A stretch of 64,000 bases of DNA, taken from assembly GCF_009905435.1 (NCBI RefSeq), contig NZ_JAAAMT010000013.1, positions 1-64,000 on the forward strand. Direction: 5' to 3'. Numbering within the stretch: the first letter of the stretch is position 1; each line of letters begins with the position of its first letter. Positions 46,349 through 52,947 of the stretch are shown piece after piece. The notes under the pieces are model-generated. The model was not told the origin of the DNA. It saw nothing but the letters and a program-made list of their open reading frames with translations, and did no database searches. The position numbers were made by a program, and so were the translations under genes. The DNA is from Pseudomonas sp. R5(2019) (lineage in GTDB: Bacteria; Pseudomonadota; Gammaproteobacteria; Pseudomonadales; Pseudomonadaceae).

Positions 46349-46359
46349 CTATAAATAAA

Positions 46360-46408
46360 TGGTCGGGACGGAGTGATTCGAACACTCGACCCCTTGCACC
46401 CCATGCAG
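46360..46408 (-). other. Prophage attachment site: 3' part of tRNA-Pro(GGG)
   Basis: Read on the minus strand, the 49 bases are the 3' portion of a tRNA: the anticodon arm with GGG in CATGGGGTGCAAGG, a T-arm containing GTTCGAATC, an acceptor strand CCGTCCCG and ACCA. The 5' half is absent: bases to the right diverge at once (phage sequence). This is the typical left-over copy created when a phage integrates into a tRNA 3' end; an intact tRNA-Pro should stand at the far end of the prophage, outside the window. Confidence 0.82.
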
Positions 46409-46588
46409 CGGATGAAATACGCGTAAGTCATTGATATAAAATAGAAACACCCTTTCTCAAGCCCCACCAAAAACCGTGATTTCCGCGCTTTTGCAAACGG
46501 AAGCACGCGGCTTCCAGCCAGGGTTTTGCGCACAGTCGACGGTTTTCAAGACCGATACGAAGATGCCCGCCCGCCGCCCCCTTGGAAC
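46409..46588. other. Phage arm next to the attachment site
   Basis: No gene is recognised between the attachment site and the structured element. No integrase is encoded at this end, so it should lie at the other prophage end. Confidence 0.45.
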
Positions 46589-46677
46589 GAATTTCGGTTC
46601 CAAAACTTTTGGATTACCGCCCTGCTACAGGGCGCATTCCTCAAGGATGCCGCCCTTGAGTTTTGGAACCGATTTTC
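46582..46677. other. Branched inverted-repeat structure with a competing hairpin
   Basis: A 14-bp perfect outer stem pairs 46,594-46,607 with 46,659-46,672 and extends by three more pairs after an internal loop (46,589-46,591 with 46,675-46,677). Inside it are a 7-bp hairpin (46,618-46,624 with 46,628-46,634) and a 5-7 bp hairpin (around 46,640-46,646 with 46,654-46,660). The 5' arm can instead pair with TTGGAAC at 46,582-46,588 (with 46,597-46,603), so two folds are mutually exclusive. This looks like a structured RNA or DNA element; its strand and function are unknown. It lies about 180 bases before the small membrane-protein genes. Confidence 0.5.
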
Positions 46678-46857
46678 ACCCCTCCTCCGGCGTCCTGCCG
46701 ACCGAACACACTCCGCATATGCTTTCCATCGGTTGAGCTATGCTGAAGGTACGATTTCAAAGCCCGTAAAGAAAGAGATACACATAGGAATCCATCAAGC
46801 ATTTAACGGTGCCCATTTCACGTCAAACTTGTCGAATCACCTGCCATTGGAAAACCT

Positions 46858-47130
46858 ATGGAACAAGGAATCAGATCCAGAACTATAATCCTTGTGCAGT
46901 TCGCGACTCAGATCCTAACGGGTTGCACCCTATTCGCCATAATTGCACTTTCCTCTCTCGGTGCCAGTTGGCTGGCCCAGTATTTCACGTCTCTCCAATA
47001 CCCAAATTTCTTGATTTCATCTCTATTTATCGTCGGAAAAATTATAATAATAATAGACGCACTCACACTATTTATATTCATCCTTATTTCTATTATGCGC
47101 CTGATTCATGGCTTCAGGAGCATAAAATGA
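46858..47130 (+). CDS. Small two-helix membrane protein (prophage accessory)
   Basis: A 90-residue protein with two hydrophobic segments: IILVQFATQILTGCTLFAII near residues 10-30 and FIVGKIIIIIDALTLFIFIL near 57-77, and a basic tail MRLIHGFRSIK. The ATG follows TTGGAAAACCT, a weak ribosome site. The coding sequence is AT-rich compared with the phage structural genes. Its stop overlaps the start of the next membrane gene. I do not recognise a family. It may be a lysogenic-conversion or exclusion protein; a holin is less likely because it lies on the opposite strand from the lysis genes. Confidence 0.6.
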   Translation: MEQGIRSRTIILVQFATQILTGCTLFAIIALSSLGASWLAQYFTSLQYPNFLISSLFIVGKIIIIIDALTLFIFILISIMRLIHGFRSIK

Positions 47131-47483
47131 ATGGGAGCCCAGATACCCGAACGGGCTGGCGTCGGATTTTTGGTTCCTTAGCAACAGCAGAAGATGTTCA
47201 TTTCGCTAAAGAGATGATTCATAATGTTTTTTGGTTCCTCACTATTGGATTAGCAACGCTAGGGCTCGAACACTTGGTCCAGATAGCTGAAGACAGAGGC
47301 ACAAGCCAATCTATTATTGTGACATTCATAATTGTTAAATATGCCATGCTTGCCGCAGATGTAATCTGGTTTTTATCGCGACTGATCGTCGGGACCTATG
47401 GAGTTTGCGCACGCGCATACAAAGACATGCTCGCCATCAAACTCGCCATTAAAAACAAATCCGAAAAACCTCCAGCCGAGTGA
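47127..47483 (+). CDS. Second small membrane protein, coupled to the first
   Basis: A 118-residue protein: charged N-terminus MNGSPDTRTGWRRIFGSLAT, first helix MIHNVFWFLTIGLATLGLEH, second helix SIIVTFIIVKYAMLAADVIW, third shorter hydrophobic stretch (FLSRLIVGTYGVC), then a basic/acidic tail KLAIKNKSEKPPAE. ATG overlaps the previous stop as ATGA and follows AGGAG, a strong sign of translational coupling. No family is recognised. The pair may form one membrane complex. Confidence 0.7.
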   Translation: MNGSPDTRTGWRRIFGSLATAEDVHFAKEMIHNVFWFLTIGLATLGLEHLVQIAEDRGTSQSIIVTFIIVKYAMLAADVIWFLSRLIVGTYGVCARAYKDMLAIKLAIKNKSEKPPAE

Positions 47484-47547
47484 TCAGAACGTTGCATCTA
47501 ATTTCACTGCCAACGGGCAAATCAAAACAACTTAGCGTTCCACATTC

Positions 47548-47570
47548 TTTGGGGGATCAATCCCCCCAAA
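47548..47570 (+). terminator. Hairpin after the membrane-protein pair
   Basis: TTTGGGGGA pairs with TCCCCC(C)AAA across a 4-base loop, 64 bases after the stop of the second membrane gene. It would close that two-gene unit. Confidence 0.55.
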
Positions 47571-47589
47571 CCCCCAGCGTTACGCGGGC

Positions 47590-47944
47590 ATCAAAACAGA
47601 CCGCCAAGGGCTTCTGGCGTCCAATTCATGATCATCAATTCACCTGTCACCTCGGCATCGGCCAATTCCCGATCGAGAGCGAAGAGCAGCAGGAACGCCA
47701 CGGCTTCGTCATCATCACTGCCGACTCTGCCGGTGGCATGGTGGACGTGCACGACCGGCGACTGGTGGTCCTGGCCCCGGAGCTGGCCCGAGAATGGCTG
47801 GACCCAGCTACACTCAGAGAGCGTGCCGAGCAGATGGTGCTGTTACAGGGAGAGCCGGCCGAGACCTTCGAATGGTTCAAGGTCGACTGGGCTGTCGGCA
47901 ATGTTCGGAATCAAGGAGCCCATCTGATCCAGCCAGTTCAGTGA
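47590..47944 (+). pseudogene. SRAP (YedK/HMCES) C-terminal fragment
   Basis: From about residue 70 of the open frame it reads ERHGFVIITADSAGGMVDVH, DRRLVVLAPELAREWLDPAT and EWFKVDWAVGNVRNQGAHLI, the C-terminal half of SOS-associated peptidase proteins, which crosslink to abasic DNA through an N-terminal Cys. The Cys2 end and the first half are absent, and upstream sequence contains a terminator hairpin. The His of VDVHDRR is retained, but the protein cannot do the known chemistry. No start or ribosome site is convincing. Confidence 0.7.
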
Positions 47945-48141
47945 AGTGTCTGTGCCGGGCCACCAAGCACGCGGAACTGGTACTGCTGAACCGCAGCCAT
48001 GAGCGACTCAGCCTCAACGCGCAGTCGCTCAACCTCCTCGGCCGGAAGGATGCCCTTCGCATCTTCGTATTCGCGCCACGCCTGCAGCGCCTGCTGCCTC
48101 AATGGTTCGCCTGCCGCAATCTTCTCCCCGAGTCCCTTCAT
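47938..48141 (-). CDS. Small phage protein
   Basis: 67 residues, MKGLGEKIAAGEPLRQQALQ, then AWREYEDAKGILPAEEVERL and a C-terminal tail FRVLGGPAQTLH. Helical and charged, no membrane segment. The start follows GGGAGGGAGGGCGT. Proteins of this form are common beside lysis genes of Pseudomonas prophages, with no known role. It is last in the minus-strand late unit. Confidence 0.65.
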   Translation of the reverse strand: MKGLGEKIAAGEPLRQQALQAWREYEDAKGILPAEEVERLRVEAESLMAAVQQYQFRVLGGPAQTLH

Positions 48142-48164
48142 ACGCCCTCCCTCCCATCATTTGG

Positions 48165-48602
48165 TCAGGGCAGTATAGGCAGCTCGCAGGCCAGGCCTGC
48201 TATTCGGGCTCCGTCATAAGCCTTTGTCAGCTCTCCCGCTCGAGCGTCAGCCCATGTGAGCAGGTCGGAGAGCACTATCACGGCGCGGCCGGCTGCCTCG
48301 CCTCGTCGGGCAATGCCGAGATCGACGGTGCGGTTACCGGCAGCGACGGTCAATCCGTCGGCTGCGTTGTGCGCGCTCTCACCAGCAACATCAGCGCCAG
48401 CAGCATCAACGGCCGCCACCTGGCTCTGTTCTTTGGCATCTGCCCTCAATCCTTCTACGGCTGTCTGCCGACGTTGCTCTTCTGTCCGCGCCGACGACTC
48501 AGCCCGCTGACCCGTCTTGGCCTGAAACTCGCCCCGCTCTACCCATCGCGCACGCCAGTCAGCATCGGCCACGATATCGCCGGGGCCCCACTGGAAAATC
48601 AC
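48165..48602 (-). CDS. DUF2514 / Rz-type lysis protein
   Basis: 145 residues with a long helical middle (QRAESSARTEEQRRQTAVEG, QSQVAAVDAAGADVAGESAH) and the C-terminal DUF2514 signature ADARAGELTKAYDGARIAGL. Such proteins follow the endolysin in phages and act as spanin-like factors bridging the envelope. The GTG start overlaps the endolysin stop as GTGA. The expected N-terminal membrane anchor is not visible: the protein starts MIFQWGPGDIVADADWRARW, so either the anchor is lost or the function differs. Confidence 0.7.
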   Translation of the reverse strand: MIFQWGPGDIVADADWRARWVERGEFQAKTGQRAESSARTEEQRRQTAVEGLRADAKEQSQVAAVDAAGADVAGESAHNAADGLTVAAGNRTVDLGIARRGEAAGRAVIVLSDLLTWADARAGELTKAYDGARIAGLACELPILP

Positions 48603-49237
48603 ACCAGCACCTTGAGGCCAAGGTCATACAGCGCCTTGCGCTCAGCGGCACCGTGCGGAACGCGCCCAAGCTTACCGGTGTTGATCAGGCTGCCAATGTC
48701 CTGAAAGCGCCCGGCGTCCGCCAGATCGTTCAGTCTGTTGGTCGACCAGTACCAGGCTGCCGACAGCGCAGCCTGCTCCGGCTGCTCGAGCAAATCAGGT
48801 TCGTCTTCCAGCGGCAGGCCCAGGGCTGCGCCGGCCGAGCGGTAGTTGCTGCGACCGGTCAGTTGGATCAGGCCGCGGCCCCGGTATCGCCAGCCGTCAC
48901 CGGCCTGGATGTTGCCATTTCTACCGGCATAGGCGTCGTTGGCGATTACCTCTGGGCGCTTGGCCAAGCTGAGGGCTTTGGAGTTCGGGTTGCTATCGGC
49001 GGCGCGGTAGCGGTTCGGCCAGGTGGCTGCCAAGCCCTTTGCGTCGTAATTCAGATTTTCCACCAGTCGGCGAAGCTGGCCAGATTCATGGCCGACCTGG
49101 GCAATGAACGCCGCCTGACGCACGCGGCTCTCGATCTCGAAGCGCGCCATTGCCCGGTTGAGCGCAGGAACAAAAACGCCCGCGACCGGGCGGGCGTTCG
49201 GGAGAATCTGCAGTAGCTGTTGCTCGGTCATCGGCAT
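48599..49237 (-). CDS. GH19 endolysin
   Basis: A 212-residue glycoside hydrolase family 19 (chitinase-like) lysozyme that cuts peptidoglycan. The catalytic Glu lies in AAFIAQVGHESGQLRRLVEN near residue 60. The substrate groove is GDGWRYRGRGLIQLTGRSNY near 123. The tail contains LSAAWYWSTNRLNDLADAGR and GRVPHGAAERKALYDLGLKV. There is no signal peptide, so a holin should be needed. The ATG (MPMTEQQLLQ) follows GGAG. It is first in the lysis group together with the DUF2514 gene. Confidence 0.92.
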   Translation of the reverse strand: MPMTEQQLLQILPNARPVAGVFVPALNRAMARFEIESRVRQAAFIAQVGHESGQLRRLVENLNYDAKGLAATWPNRYRAADSNPNSKALSLAKRPEVIANDAYAGRNGNIQAGDGWRYRGRGLIQLTGRSNYRSAGAALGLPLEDEPDLLEQPEQAALSAAWYWSTNRLNDLADAGRFQDIGSLINTGKLGRVPHGAAERKALYDLGLKVLV

Positions 49238-49447
49238 ACTTTTCTCCAAGCGTAAAAAAGCCCGCACTTGGCGGACTTAAGGAGGATCTTCAGCAGCAAC
49301 TTCTGCTACGTGATCATCATGCATTATTCAAGTAAAAGAGAAACCTGAGCTTCTCTAGAGCGTTTTTTGACGCCTGAAATCAATCGTTGCCATTAATTAT
49401 CTCCAAGCTACCATCAGGAAATGGATGATAAGCATGTGGGGGAAAGG
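49238..49447. other. Gap upstream of the lysis genes, no holin seen
   Basis: About 210 bases ahead of the endolysin with no minus-strand frame that looks like a holin. It probably holds the promoter or leader of the lysis group. Confidence 0.4.
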
Positions 49448-49561
49448 ATGAGCACCTCAACAAAAAACGGCTGGAAATGGGCCTACCACAAAATCGCTAT
49501 TGCTTCATCCTCACCCGACGCGCACAACTGTGATCCATCTCACATTTTGCAACTGACTTAG
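49448..49561 (+). CDS. Tiny plus-strand ORF 1 (K-G-W-K-W-A-Y motif)
   Basis: 37 codons, beginning MSTSTKNGWKWAYHKIAIAS with GAAAGG just before the ATG and ending HILQLT. It has no membrane segment. It shares the pattern aromatic-basic-Trp-Ala-Tyr-basic-Lys-aliphatic with the next tiny ORF, and the two genes run opposite to the phage late genes. The shared motif argues that both are real; their function is unknown. Confidence 0.45.
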   Translation: MSTSTKNGWKWAYHKIAIASSSPDAHNCDPSHILQLT

Positions 49562-49578
49562 CAAGCGAGGTTTCAGGG

Positions 49579-49755
49579 ATGAATCAGCACGAACTCCAGT
49601 CCTCCAAGGGCTTTAGGTGGGCCTATCGAAAGCTTCGCGATCTGCATTGCTCGCGACTGACAGCCGCTTACCGTGCGGCGCTACTTGCTATTCGAGGCGA
49701 CTCAGGCTCATTCAAGAACAAGGTAAGCAGGCAAAAAATACACCTTCGGCGCTAA
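49579..49755 (+). CDS. Tiny plus-strand ORF 2 (same motif)
   Basis: 58 codons, beginning MNQHELQSSKGFRWAYRKLR, then DLHCSRLTAAYRAALLAIRG and a basic end RQKIHLRR. It is strongly basic and helical, as in small nucleic-acid-binding or inhibitor peptides. The ATG has GAGG 11-14 bases before it and CAGGG directly in front. It is 17 bases downstream of ORF 1, so a shared transcript is likely. Confidence 0.5.
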   Translation: MNQHELQSSKGFRWAYRKLRDLHCSRLTAAYRAALLAIRGDSGSFKNKVSRQKIHLRR

Positions 49756-49834
49756 ATCTGGCGCCCCGCCGAGGGGATTTAAAATCCCTTCTGATATCTG
49801 TCTTAGGTGCGCCATCGCTCGGCTGAGCGCAGGA

Positions 49835-49858
49835 AGCGCCCGCTACGGGGCGGGCGCT
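49835..49858. terminator. GC hairpin between tail and lysis modules
   Basis: A 9-bp stem (49,835-49,843 with 49,850-49,858) and 6-base loop lie 18 bases after the stop of the minus-strand tail gene at 49,877 and downstream of the plus-strand tiny ORFs. It could end transcription from both sides. Confidence 0.5.
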
Positions 49859-49876
49859 GTCTGTTGATCTGCGTGA

Positions 49877-50248
49877 TCAATCTGGTTTGGGGTACTCGTC
49901 TTTCACTGCCCGAATAATTGCAGCCATTTCTTCCGCCGCGGCCCCACCCTTCCACAGAGCATCAAGTTGATCGCTGATAGGTGGGTACGCCTCAGCACGC
50001 AGGTTGTAATAGTCGGTGGCCAAAAGAACGCGACCGCTGTTTGCTGTAACAATATCGCAGCCCATCTGTACTGCTCCTTCTGGTATCGGATTTCCGATTC
50101 GCTCCTCAAGGACAATACCGCTGTCCCAATCAGCAGGCGCTATGCCAGGACCTGGGTATGGAGTAGTTGCAACAGGCTCCTGATACACTTGGTAGTCCCA
50201 TTCGCCAACCTTGATGATCTCACCGTTGAGAACTACTACTTGAGCCAT
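49877..50248 (-). CDS. Phage tail fibre assembly-type protein
   Basis: A 123-residue protein beginning MAQVVVLNGEIIKVGEWDYQ with a clear AGGAGG ribosome site; the C-terminus is helical, DQLDALWKGGAAAEEMAAII. The N-terminal beta region and the C-terminal DALWKGG segment resemble small proteins that follow tail fibres and help their assembly. It directly follows the tailspike gene (30-base gap). The function is a position-based guess. Confidence 0.6.
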   Translation of the reverse strand: MAQVVVLNGEIIKVGEWDYQVYQEPVATTPYPGPGIAPADWDSGIVLEERIGNPIPEGAVQMGCDIVTANSGRVLLATDYYNLRAEAYPPISDQLDALWKGGAAAEEMAAIIRAVKDEYPKPD

Positions 50249-50278
50249 GATTCCTCCTAAAGCCACGATTTTTCTATT

Positions 50279-52330
50279 TCACATGACGTTGATAATCACA
50301 TCATCAAAGTCAACGACAGCACCATTTTGGGCATTAATAGTGACTCGTGCGCTGACCGATCCAACCGGTGCATACCTAGTCATTGAGGAGCCGACCACAA
50401 CCCAGGACGCGCTTGCCACTGTTTCTGCCACCGACAAAATTACGTTTCCGGCTACATCCAGGAACGCCATTGAGATTTGCCCGCTGATGCCAGATCCGGC
50501 AGGGGTTACAACTATGGCCCATGCTCCGGGAGCAACCATTTGACCCGGCTTCACAGCTACAGACTGGACGGTATTGATCCCAGCTGACGCCCCTGACGAG
50601 GTCAGCCTGGCACCAAACGAACCCAACTTGGCAGCCGCACCGCTGGCGACCGCTGTCGAACCGGCTGTACCGAAGGTCGTTGAAGTCCATGCCGCCAACG
50701 TTCCGGCCTCGAAACCACCGTTGGCCAAATTGTTTGCCAGCTTTCCAAGCGTCGGTTTTTTTGCACCAGCCAAGGGCTGGAAGGTACTTCCGTAAGCGAC
50801 AGCAATACCGGCGCCGCTCACATAGCTCAAGTTCCCAGAGCCCTGCTCGAAAAGAAAAGCCCCCGCTGGCCATGTGATCCCAATGAAAACGACAGATGAG
50901 TTTGCGCCAACCTTGAAAGGCGAGTCAGTAAACAGCGGGGGGTTGTTCATGATCAGCGTGGTTCCGTCATACACCACCACGTTTGTCGTTCCGGTGATAT
51001 CGAGGTAATCGTAATAAATGGTGGCTCCTGGGTTTTCTATGTTGCCGCCTAAAAAAACCACACGGTTGCTGTTGCCGGGAATGCTGAGCTTGATGTTAAG
51101 TACGGAGCACCCGTGCAGGTTTAGGCAGAACCCGTTTGCCTCGAGCGTAATGCCGCCGGTGCCATCAAATAGCTGGCAGTGGAAAAAATCCATAACCTCG
51201 CCCGAGTTGGTAAGTCCGGCAGGCGCGTACCAGTTATGGGTCAGCCCGTTTGTGAAGTTGCAATTCCAGAAGCTGTAACGCCACGCGTTATGTGTGCAAT
51301 GAACATTTCTATCAAACTTTGCAAACGTAACATGCCATATAGAGCACTGGCCGCTGTATGTGAATGTCGGATGACCAATCAGGAGGCCGTAACGCCCCAA
51401 AATTTTGTCGCCTATGAAAGCCATTCCTTTGAATTTATTTGCCGAGTTGTGGTACGCCGAGTCTGGGTATGCAAGCGAAGAATACACATGAACAGCCGTA
51501 GAGCCGGTGAAGGCAGAGCAGTCGATTTTAACATCCCCCTCACCCTCAAAGCCGAATTTACCCAGATCAACTTCAAAAGTTGTCGACCCTGCCCATCGAT
51601 AGTTGCCGGCCGGGACGATCAACTTGGCTCCAGTGTTCATTGCATGGGCTCGGGCCAAGAGAAAAGCGGGTAGATGGTCAAGGGCTGGACTATCAGTTTG
51701 GGTGTCGGAAATCATCGCCTGTGACATAAAATCAAGAACGCTGACGCGCTCTCGCACCTTCCTAAGCAATGTACCCCCGATGGCTCCGACACCTGCCGGC
51801 ATGAATACAACCAAAGCCGATGACTTATCGGGGTTTGCCAAATCCTGCCGCAACACATCATCCCCGAGCAGAACAAAAGCGTCGCTTTCGGTCGCCCAGT
51901 TACCGGTCGTGGTGTAAGGAACCGTCGCCAAGGATGAAAGTCGGTATGGCTGACCATCCTTCATGACGTACTGATTGAAGCGTTCAATCAGCAACCCAGG
52001 AGCGTATTCGCCCACTAGGGAATAGCCAGTGGACTCAAGGAGATGATCAAACTGCTGTGTACGAGCTACTTGAGACTGGTCAAACTCAGCAATCATCCCA
52101 GGGATGCTTTTTCGGTCCACACCAAGCCGATCTTTGTACGTTGGCCCGGGCCCATTTGCGAAGCTATCGAAGCATTTTGCGTTGTCGAAAAGATCCTTCG
52201 GATTTGTGCTGCCGATCGGATTGCCGGTGTTGTAGCTCATGGTCATCTCGCTCACGGAGTAAGCCGTCGGCGCCGCAAACGATGCGGTACCAAGTGCGCT
52301 GAGTTTTATCAATTGCCGGCGATTTACCAT
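50279..52330 (-). CDS. Tailspike protein with Tat-like leader
   Basis: 683 residues. A phage fibre head-binding part is seen in MSYNTGNPIGSTNPKDLFDN with GPGPTYKDRLG and a repeat-rich neck (YVMKDGQPYRLSSLATVPYT). A beta-helix with pectate-lyase-like repeats follows (NYRWAGSTTFEVDLG, VHCTHNAWRYSFWNC), then a C-terminal beta-sandwich like a carbohydrate-binding module (NNLANGGFEAGTLAAWTSTT). It probably binds or cleaves a surface polysaccharide. The chosen start gives MVNRRQLIKLSALGTASFAA, a twin-arginine-like sequence about 34 residues ahead of the usual fibre start; GAGG lies 9 bases before it. Starting at MTMSYNTG is the alternative. Confidence 0.8.
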   Translation of the reverse strand: MVNRRQLIKLSALGTASFAAPTAYSVSEMTMSYNTGNPIGSTNPKDLFDNAKCFDSFANGPGPTYKDRLGVDRKSIPGMIAEFDQSQVARTQQFDHLLESTGYSLVGEYAPGLLIERFNQYVMKDGQPYRLSSLATVPYTTTGNWATESDAFVLLGDDVLRQDLANPDKSSALVVFMPAGVGAIGGTLLRKVRERVSVLDFMSQAMISDTQTDSPALDHLPAFLLARAHAMNTGAKLIVPAGNYRWAGSTTFEVDLGKFGFEGEGDVKIDCSAFTGSTAVHVYSSLAYPDSAYHNSANKFKGMAFIGDKILGRYGLLIGHPTFTYSGQCSIWHVTFAKFDRNVHCTHNAWRYSFWNCNFTNGLTHNWYAPAGLTNSGEVMDFFHCQLFDGTGGITLEANGFCLNLHGCSVLNIKLSIPGNSNRVVFLGGNIENPGATIYYDYLDITGTTNVVVYDGTTLIMNNPPLFTDSPFKVGANSSVVFIGITWPAGAFLFEQGSGNLSYVSGAGIAVAYGSTFQPLAGAKKPTLGKLANNLANGGFEAGTLAAWTSTTFGTAGSTAVASGAAAKLGSFGARLTSSGASAGINTVQSVAVKPGQMVAPGAWAIVVTPAGSGISGQISMAFLDVAGNVILSVAETVASASWVVVGSSMTRYAPVGSVSARVTINAQNGAVVDFDDVIINVM

Positions 52331-52464
52331 TACGACCAACCTCAAAACAGGATCGGTCGGCAGTGTACCGGCGCAGAATTTGTAGGCCGAATGAAGAATG
52401 TGTCAGTCGTCGGAAAAGCTTGAGACAGACACCTTGTGTTGGCGGCTTGTGAACCGGCGCAGGT

Positions 52465-52920
52465 CTAACCTGCGGGCCATTCGCGGTTTATGGCGCGGTC
52501 GAAGATGTCCGTCATGGCGACGTAGTCGGGCACGGTGATGATCCAGTCAGCATCCAGAATCGGTCGCTTGAACAGCTCCACCTTTGCGGTAAAGCGCCAT
52601 TGGCTCACGCCGACCAGGTTCGGGCCGTCATAGATATCGACAAACCGAGCTCGATGCTCATCCATGCCCAGCGGGGTCTTGAGCGGGCACTGGAACCACA
52701 GGCTGCCCGATATCAGGATGTGTTCGAACCATCCCTCAAACAACTGAGCCTGGGCATCGCTGAATAGCCACGAAACCGTGGCTACGGTGGGGACGTTCCT
52801 GAACTTGCGCCGCTGAATCGCCCTCCCGTTCGCTAGCTGCGTTCTCGATATTGGGCTGACTGGCTGGAAGCCGTAACCATCACGCTGCGGCAAGGGCAGA
52901 AACTCGGGGTATGCAATCAT
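52465..52920 (-). CDS. Phage tail protein of unknown role
   Basis: A 151-residue protein starting MIAYPEFLPLPQRDGYGFQP. Central VATVSWLFSDAQAQLFEGWF resembles small tail-tip proteins found between the J-like protein and the fibre in Pseudomonas siphoviruses. No enzymatic motif is present. It lies 27 bases downstream of the J-like gene. Confidence 0.6.
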   Translation of the reverse strand: MIAYPEFLPLPQRDGYGFQPVSPISRTQLANGRAIQRRKFRNVPTVATVSWLFSDAQAQLFEGWFEHILISGSLWFQCPLKTPLGMDEHRARFVDIYDGPNLVGVSQWRFTAKVELFKRPILDADWIITVPDYVAMTDIFDRAINREWPAG

Positions 52921-52947
52921 TTACTGCCTCTTTATCCGCTGGCTAGT

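Noticed and set aside
46050-46358. A 102-codon plus-strand frame crossing the tRNA terminator
   Set aside because: It runs through the terminator hairpin and into its stem, lacks a ribosome site and matches nothing I know.
46582-46677. Interpreting the palindromic element as a CRISPR repeat or cos site
   Set aside because: There is no repeat-spacer periodicity, and a cos site would be expected near terminase genes, which are not at this end.
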